Assembly (NCBI GenBank): GCA_022695795.1
Contig: MU404098.1
Coordinates: 62,001 to 126,000 of the forward strand
Source: Biscogniauxia marginata
Taxonomy: Eukaryota > Ascomycota > Sordariomycetes > Xylariales > Xylariaceae
Direction of reading: 5' to 3'
Length of the DNA stretch: 64,000 nt
The notes beneath the pieces were generated by a model that was not told where the DNA came from, made no database searches, and was given only the letters and a program-made list of their open reading frames with translations. The position numbers were made by a program, and so were the translations under genes. Shown here one piece after another: positions 56,636 through 64,000 of this stretch. How positions within the stretch are numbered: position 1 is the stretch's first letter; each line of letters begins with the position of its first letter.

Positions 56636-58937
56636 AGGATAGGTTTTTGAAGTGGTTAAATTACTCTAAAGGACAGGCACACAAAGAAATATCAATTTTT
56701 ACTAATTCCTGATGAGTTCAGTGCCTCAAAGTAGTTGCCTGGTGCTGTTTAATTCCGTAAGTTCAACTCGCTTTTATAAGTGTTTAGTTCTCTTCTTTAG
56801 GATTTCTATTCACAAAGGTCTAAATATATATAATTTATTTTAAGACTTACTGTAAATATAGGGACTTACCGTAATGTATTTATTAGATTACCTACATAGA
56901 TACAAGAGAGAGAGATAGGCCCTGATACCAGACCTATATAGACGATGGGTGTGGGCCATATCAATACACTCCTAGCTACCCTAATTCAAACAGTTACAGT
57001 ATCAGCGAGTTTAGATTCGATTACTATTTGCGCTATACGTATCTCGCTGTGCTTATTGCTCTAGAACGTCCTGAAATGCCTCATACGAGATTTTATTTGT
57101 TCCGTATCCGCCTTGGTCTTCCTTGTTGAAATACGGGGCTATATGACCCCTAGTAACCTGTATCTATATATATATATATATATAGATGGTCTTCGCCCAT
57201 CTATCTAGACTTGCCTTGAACTAATACACTTGATCCTATCCTCACATCTTCGTCTCGTCTCAACATTCCTTTGAACGCCTGTAAGCAAAGAGGAAAGATA
57301 TTCTTATGGAACATGTTTGAAGCCTCAACCAGATCACAATGGAAATCCAATTTTCTTTTAAACCCATGGGGATCTTATTCAGCGCGTGTAGGAGCTCAGT
57401 ATCGGATGAGTTTGGATCTTGTAGCCCGTACGTGGCTAGTCATCTCGAAAATGAACAAAATAACCAAACTCACGCTCTACATATAGCTCACTTTATAGCT
57501 TGCCCCGCGCACCCTCATCACAAACTCCGTTATTTCAGCAAGGGTACGAATATAGCTTGTTGTTGGGCTGGAGAGGGAAAGCTCCTCTCCAGATCTCACC
57601 TATCTACCTAAAGTACTATATATATCACAATGCATGGTTCCCATGTCCGTGACAATTTCTTTCCGGTCCCGCCTTTCACGACACGAGCACTTGTATAGGT
57701 AATATTAAAACAAAAAGGGAGGTACAAAAGCGAAATATTTAAAACCATCTTGGATTCCGGGACAGAAATGATGGCCACAGTGGATTAAAATTATTCTAAG
57801 CTTATAGGATTATTAATTGAAGTTGTAGGATACTTGGTTGAGTCTATCTCCGAGAGCTGGAAGCATCTGTTAACAGTAAAGCACTATAAACATGGTACGG
57901 TACTTGGGCTTGTCGTTTTAGAGAATCGATTCAGGGGGGAAGGATCGCGGCATCTATGCTGACTGTTCCCCTAGCGAATGAAACATGGCAATAGAAACGC
58001 AGTGCATAGAACCGACTCTGCAGCTAGGTAGGGCACATATGTTTTGGAACATTATCCAATCCGACTTGGTATTAGGACGGACCTGGAGGATCTCGGAATA
58101 TGTGAATTGTAAGCTGCATCGCTCGGAAATAACTACTTGACGTCGGGTGTCGGAGAGCGACATGGTTGCACCACACCGTGATATTAATTCCACATTTGGA
58201 ACCTCCCGGACTCCATGTTACTTTGACAAGCAGTATACCTACCACGTCACTTTAATTCTTATTAGGAACCACCGCATTCGGTGTTGCTACACATGTATCA
58301 CTGCCTGCCTGCACAGCCCTTGACCCATAAGACTGTTGCCCATAATCTGCAATGCGCAGTCACTCTCTCCTACCTCGGAATCGATCTCATTGGCCGCGTT
58401 GAGTTTGTTAGGCACACCGCATCATTTCCACCCCTACTTCTGTATATTGATCTGGAGGAAGCGGGGAAACCCTCCCCCCCTAGACACTATAGGCCTTGCG
58501 TGTTTATATTCTTGCATATTTTTGCCACATACTAACCTAGCTGTTACGAGGCTAGGTGTGTTACACATATCCTACCCCAGCCCACCATTTCAAGTTCAGA
58601 ACATCAGGTTTGGCTTTTAGATGGGGTTTCACGTAACTTGGGCATTTTACACGAACATAGCTAACTATGCTATCACCTTCTAGTAGAATGTCGGCGCTTA
58701 AACAATTTTTCTCTCCAGAATATGATGGCTCGGGTGTTGAATACTGCTAACCCGTGATATTATATTCAACGTCGACCCTTTCCGTGGGATTCATTGGCAA
58801 TTCAAAAATCTGAATGCCTTATTGCCTTTCAATTTCAATTTCCAAATTGATTTCCCCTTTTCGTTGTAAAGAGATATATAATGTTCCATCTAGCCCAGAA
58901 ATCAATATCATGAACTGTTTTATGTCCTTTCAACTAG
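56636..58937. other. AT-rich region with LTR-like copy 2
   Basis: About 2.3 kb, AT-rich, with an AT dinucleotide tract at about 57166-57183 inside the LTR-like fragment. Short open frames have no family resemblance. It probably represents decayed repeats. Confidence 0.4.
57123..57290 (+). repeat. Diverged LTR-like repeat, copy 2
   Basis: It begins TTGTTGAAATACGGG (57123-57137), then TATATGACCCCTAG, an AT tract, CTATCTAGACTTGCCTTGAA, and TCCTATCCTCAC, in the same order as the copy at 47796. Direct repeats between the copies are short and interrupted, consistent with old, mutated copies in the same orientation. Confidence 0.45.
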
Positions 58938-60032
58938 CTACGTGTAACTGCTCACTCGACTCTGAGGTTTCCACCACGCCCCTTGCAGTTGAATTAAGAC
59001 CCTGAAGTGGCACACTATTCCCCTTATAAACTTGCTAGTGTAGGCTTCCGATGAATGGTTCTTTTCCATGGGTAAGAGTTTGGGGCGGTGGCATTCTTGG
59101 TTGGAGGTGTGGTTGATGCGCTCCCGAATAGTAGGCGAGAATGTGGTAGAACGAGGGGCATCGCCGTACAATATTCCGAGAGCAAAAACCAACGAAATGT
59201 TTACCTTCTTTTGCTTAGACATGCGCAGGCACCAGATAGTCCTTATTGGAAGGGCTAAGATAACGAGATCCGAAATCAGATTGACGGTGGCGCTACAGAT
59301 GAACACAATTGACGACTTCTTGCATAACATGCCGCGAGGCGTATAGATCAGGCTCACAAACAGGATAGTGCCTGTATAGTACAGCACATTGATGTTTATA
59401 ATGGCCACACATGTACAGAAGAAGGTATTTCGAGTTCCGCGGGGAACGAACAGATTGATCCACTCAGTCAAGATAGATACCTTGAGGCCCATAGTTGTCA
59501 GCTGGTAGAGGACTATGCAGAGGTAAACAATATTTAAACCGTATTAGCTGCGGTAACCAAGATCCCCGACGCAGATTGAAACGAACATGAAAAAACGTAG
59601 GCATATTCCTGGCAGGAACATTCCACTAATGAACGTAATACCCGCAAAGATTCATAAACCAGTAGAGGATGTAGACGCATCCGACGTAAGCCCCCTTATT
59701 GTTGTAACTACGGTCAGTAGGCTTTTGTTTACGAGTAGAGCCAAGTTGCTATACGAACGAAAGCGGCAATTGCGATAACTGGTTCCAACGATTAACTGAC
59801 GAACGCGGAATCGAATTGCGCCAAGTAATCAAGGGGCTTGTTCACCATCATGTATCTGGACTGTCTTCATGCAGAATATTCTTGAATACGCGCGGGTTAT
59901 GACCACCGAAAAGGTCGAAAAGAGGCACATAATGATGCCGGCTTGCGCTTCGGCATTGCGATTTGGTGGATTCACAAAGTTAGACTCTTCGCCGGATGGC
60001 GGTATTAATGCAGGCGGCTCGCTAAGAGACAT
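58938..60032 (-). pseudogene. Pth11/rhodopsin-domain integral membrane protein, broken
   Basis: Minus-strand fragments in order: from the ATG at 60032, MSLSEPPALIPPSGEESNFV, NPPNRNAEAQAGIIMCLFST and VITRAYSRIFCMKTVQIHD; then YVGCVYILYWFMNLCGYYVH followed by TAG (59626-59628) and WNVPARNMPTFFHV; then ILTEWINLFVPRGTRNTFF, NVLYYTGTILFVSL, and VNLISDLVILALPIRTIW with RMSKQKKVNISLVFALGIL. This is the fungal rhodopsin-domain (Pth11-like, seven-helix) family. Defects: a stop where members have VHQWN (CAG to TAG), frame changes between the second and third helices, a missing loop segment after helix 4, and a frame loss after the LVFALGIL helix. It is a decayed gene rather than an active one. Confidence 0.68.
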
Positions 60033-63000
60033 ATTCCGCAGAGTTAAGGAAGATGGAACAATGGGCGACGGTCTGCTGACACCTGAGTTTTGTAAATGTA
60101 ACTCACTTAGCCGAGGGTTTCGGAGTTTGGATGAATGTGGAATGGGCGTCTCTGCAAGGAGACGATTCAATAATAAGCTAGAAGCTCGTAGCTGATCATA
60201 CTACAGCAAGGCTACGAGGCATAAATCTATATTTGGGTAAGAGAAAACACTTAAGCTGTAGAGCCTATGGTACACGGGAGAAAATAAATTTGGGGGAAGG
60301 GTTTCATGTCTGGCTGCTATCGAACGATCTTTACTGGATCTATGAGGAATATACCGGTTAGTTACCTACCTACTAAACCTCCAAATCAAGCGCGGTTGAT
60401 TATACTTGGTAGTCGCCGTATGTCTCTTCCGCGGTTCTGCCTGCAAATCCTTTGCTGAATGTCTCATACCGACCCCGAAAGGAATTTGGGGGTGGATTGC
60501 CGACTTTTTTTATGACGAACCAATTATATAAATCGTAGATGAGGTAGCAAAGCTGTGTTTATTTGTGATCCCCGATGTCGTACTATGTAGTATTATCTTA
60601 CTGCATTTTGGGGTGATAATAAGAGTGTCTGGTTGGTCTGGCTGTATAGAGACCACATATCTACGGGTTAGGCATGTTGATGGTAAACATCATAAACAAT
60701 GATGTTTCTTATTGTCATCCATCCATTCATTCGTACAGGTTGTTGCATGGTGGTTGCCACAATAGTTGTACCCATTGGCCCAGTTTCAAAGGCGACCAGT
60801 ATAGCGAGTCTATTAGCTAAAGATATATCTGGTACCTGCTACTTGAATAATTAAAGGAATTCCCTACGTGAAATATCATCGGGCTGACTTGTTCGTTCAA
60901 GACGAGCAAATCTGGTACAATTTCAGATGTCGTTGAGAGTCACTCTCTAGGAGTTATGACGATATTCCATTTTTCGCCTCCTAAAACACATTCAAATATA
61001 CTCTCCCTGGTCATGATATGTGTTACAAGATACTAAAACTATCGAAGGACCTCCTGGAGGAGAATTTGGAGGAAGGTTACAACGGGCGCATCTTCTACCA
61101 TGTGATGTAGGTCGATCTTGCCGCAGCATGACTCTACATTCTACCCACGAGAACAGCACGTAACTCAGGTTAGTCAACGTATTATCCGATTATTGGGTAT
61201 GAAGAGCGTGACTAGAGCGTCGGGTAGAGGAGGGTGCTAGCAGGAACGAATGGATGATGAGGCCGAGCATGCTGTTTACCGCACCATCTGTCCATAAGTC
61301 ATCGTAGCTAAGTTCGTGTCCATAGCCCAGGACCCTACTAAAGGGAGAGTTCCGAGACGAAAGAATACCACGAAGTGAAGTAGGTGGCATAAGTGCTGGA
61401 TAGATAGCTAGACCTAAAATTAGATAGCCGAGAGGACGGGCAATAGAGGTTTTGAATCAGTGCAAGGCAATCAATCTCCTAGCGAAATTTTTTTATATTT
61501 GTGATGATATTCTTGTTATCAACGACACCCTATATCAATTTCAGTTGAAGATCTCCTGTGCTACATACCACCTTCTTTTCAGCCCTTACTCCACTTTCCA
61601 CGACCTCCCTATGGATGACCTTAGCCACATATCTCTAGTTCAGTTTAGGATCAGCTGAAGGTAACATCATTCGTGAAACTAAAGGTTCAAAAGGGTGCGA
61701 TGATCATCCAACTTACTATTTAGTTTCTTCAACTTTGTTTCACTGAACCATTGACTCAGCTTCACATACATCTGCAAGATCCTCTATGACATACTGCTAC
61801 TCCATTATACTCCTTCAATGCTATGTGGAAGAAGGTAGCTTTAAACACTCATGTCATGTATCGCAAGGGGAAACCGATATTCTAGATATTACATAAGTGA
61901 TGGGCAAGAGGACGTACGCTTGAAGAAGGCTTTCACTATTCTGCACACATCATAGAAGCTATTATTACGCGTAAAAATGAAGTATCGTATGTGATGCATT
62001 GCCTTGGTGGTTTAAAACTGACTTCATTTTTCTTTGATACGAGCATCCTTTGTCGTTTTGCTATATCGTATGGTTGCTGTGTGTCTAGATTAGTGGTGAT
62101 CTGTGCGCATTCGACGCACCATACTTTTATGTATAGAAATGATGATGATATTGTTTATGTCTGGAGGACGGAAACTATCTACCTATATACAGGCAGATGC
62201 TCACCGTGCCTGAGCGCGCGGCAGTGGTGCATAGGACGACTAGAGTACCTAGAGGCAGAGCCAGTGTTCCGCGTGACATAAGAGGTCCTCCATTCCTGCC
62301 CTAGTATTACGTATATAAGTGTACATATGTCGCGTTTTTCGCTTACAAGATACTCGGACCTTGAAGCCTCGACATCTAGGCGATCTTTTCCTCCAGGGTA
62401 GCTTCGGCGGGGTTTTATATAAAGAGGCCATCTAAACGGCCTCGCTTACAAGCCTTAAGTTGCATCTTCTACCTTTTCTCCCGAAACATGCATTCGCACA
62501 TACACAAAGTCTTTAAACCATCATAAATTATAATATAATCTAACGAAGAATCGTCGCATGAGACATTGTAACTCTTCCGAGGGAGAGAGAGAAGCGCCGT
62601 GGCAAACTGACAGATAACAACTTGACAGACTTTTATTGGCGAATTAATCGATATTATCTTCTCGTGCATAACGTCGTATTGTGAGACGGCTTTGCAGCTG
62701 GCTGAAAAGAAGGGTGGGTGACACGCTATTTGAATAAGCAAGGCCAGTACCTTCGTGTACCTGATACTTCTGATATGTTTATTCTCTTTCAGATCCATAA
62801 GCCCTGTGTATATTAGCAATATGGAGCTGGTTTCGCTTCCGAAATTCATTGGAGGCGCAGCAGAGTAAGGAGACAATCTGGTATATATTCAAAACGGGCC
62901 TCCCCCTCCTCCCCGCCAAAGTGAGAATTGATATGAGGTTGGTGCCATTCAAATCCCTTACGTTTAGGCAAGGGAATGCGTTATATGAGACTTTGACCTT

Positions 63001-63122
63001 CACAATTTTGTTCTAGCATACTCAATAGGCCTCTTCGAAGATCTTAATCTCCAGAACCTATTAGTATTCCCTTGTAGCCAGTCTCCATTTCCATAATCTA
63101 GAAGATCAGCAACACAGCAACA
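60033..63122. other. AT-rich gene-poor region before the NRPS-like gene
   Basis: About 3.1 kb with only short frames, most without ATG starts or family resemblance. Its composition resembles the decayed sequence to its left. The last few hundred bases are the promoter and leader of the adenylating enzyme gene. Confidence 0.45.
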
Positions 63123-64000
63123 ATGTTCACGACAACCGAAAGCCTACTGCCCAACGTCATTAGACGACGGCAGCATAGGGCAAGGCCTTTCGCTACTGTT
63201 GTTAGCATTGATGGAGGGGTCCAGCATCTGAGCTTTTCCGACCTTGAAAACGCATCCAACAGAGCATCGTGGTTTCTAGATGAGAAAATAGTGGACGATA
63301 AAGTGTTCCTCTACATGGGGCCTAACGACATCAGATATTTTATATGGGTGATTGCAGCCATGAAGACAGGGAAATGTGTGAGTCACAAGCGCCCTGAATA
63401 CCGACAGATATACACTTTGTCGTTCTTTGAAAATAACCCCGAATTGCGCGGACGGATACCAACTGAAGCGATTCTTAGGTCATATTCCCCTCTCTGGCCA
63501 ACCAAATCCCAGCAAATCAACAGTTCTTCAAAACAGTAGGGGCAAAGACTCTCATCTACGCCCCTGAAGCGGTCAATCTATTAGCGCCTCTCTTGAGTGC
63601 AACGAAAGGGGCCGTAGACCATATTCCTTCCCCAACCTACGATGAGCTGTTGCACAACGATGCTACACAATTGTATCCCTTTGAGAAATCGTTCGATGAT
63701 CTCAAAGATACTAGATTCATGGGTCTTCACACGTCGGGGACGTCGGGGCACCCAAAGCCTATATACTGGAACCATATGGGCGTTTCTACGCTCCCTTCGT
63801 TCCTTGACACATCTATCAGAGATCGCGATGGCGACGGATCAAATGCAATGCGAGATGTGTTCCAAGGGAACAACGTCCTTAATCCGTTTCCATTATATCA
63901 CGTATGAAGAAAAATTCAGCTACAACTTACTTTAGGCCGGGTATGGCTAACTCATAAATATAGTTCGGCAGCATTGGCCAAACGCTATGGAGCACTTACT
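63123..64000 (+). CDS. NRPS-like adenylating enzyme, N-terminal part (runs off window)
   Basis: Three exons are visible: 63123-63377, 63479-63901 and 63964 to beyond 64000; introns are 101 and 62 bp, both phase 0. Exon 1 starts MFTTTESLLPNVIRRRQHRA and ends AAMKTGKC; exon 2 continues VIFPSLANQIPANQQFFKTV and includes the adenylation core motif LHTSGTSGHPKPIYWNH; exon 3 starts FGSIGQTLWSTY after FPLYH. This is an AMP-binding (ANL) domain of the fungal NRPS-like type, which usually continues with a thiolation domain and a reductase or thioesterase. Such enzymes activate a carboxylic acid with ATP and release or reduce it. The remaining domains lie to the right of the window, so the product cannot be predicted. 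ATG 63123 has a leader rich in CAACA and fits the family start. Confidence 0.85.

Overview
The window is nuclear DNA of a filamentous ascomycete. It shows genes with short GT-AG introns (mostly 50-120 bp), clear fungal orthologues (BNI4, YTA7, CWC22, DPM2, TIM13, DUS1), pyrimidine-rich promoters and leaders, fungal-type secreted proteins, and degraded genes and repeats. The gene content fits Pezizomycotina, probably Sordariomycetes; that placement is inference from gene families and intergenic texture, not from a marker. No rRNA, tRNA or CRISPR array was found.

Layout. 1-20 kb is a housekeeping block: a BCAS3-type WD40 protein (+), DPM2 (-) divergent from the splicing factor CWC22 (+), a 44-residue small membrane protein (+), an NTF2-like protein (-), tRNA-dihydrouridine synthase DUS1 (-) and the bud-neck/septum scaffold BNI4 (-, four exons). 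About 20-29 kb is an 8.9-kb stretch without a supportable gene. 29-44 kb holds a small protein with a conserved-looking C-terminus (-), the large AAA-ATPase/bromodomain chromatin protein YTA7 (+, three exons), a broken sulfotransferase-like gene (-), an NFKBIL1-like protein (-) divergent from the speckle factor NSRP1 (+), and TIM13 (-).

44-64 kb is more accessory and AT-richer: an O-methyltransferase (+), an aldehyde dehydrogenase (-, three exons), a secreted Hce2/Ecp2-domain protein with an added C-terminal membrane segment (-), a secreted protein of unknown function (+), a possible Cys-rich mini-ORF, an F-box protein (-), a broken ORF, a hairpin/tandem-repeat element with retroelement-like sequence after it, two diverged LTR-like fragments, a Pth11/rhodopsin-like pseudogene with a CAG-to-TAG type stop, and the first part of an NRPS-like adenylating enzyme that runs off the right edge.

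How the genes relate. Three genes (CWC22, NSRP1, NFKBIL1-like) point to mRNA splicing; DUS1, DPM2, TIM13, YTA7 and BNI4 serve tRNA modification, glycosylation, mitochondrial import, chromatin and septum/cell-wall placement. The right part resembles an accessory region where effectors, tailoring enzymes, dead genes and repeat remnants mix. The NRPS-like gene may begin a secondary-metabolite locus, but only its first third or less is visible. Splice sites were placed by eye from GT-AG signals, reading phase and protein family fit; they are predictions.
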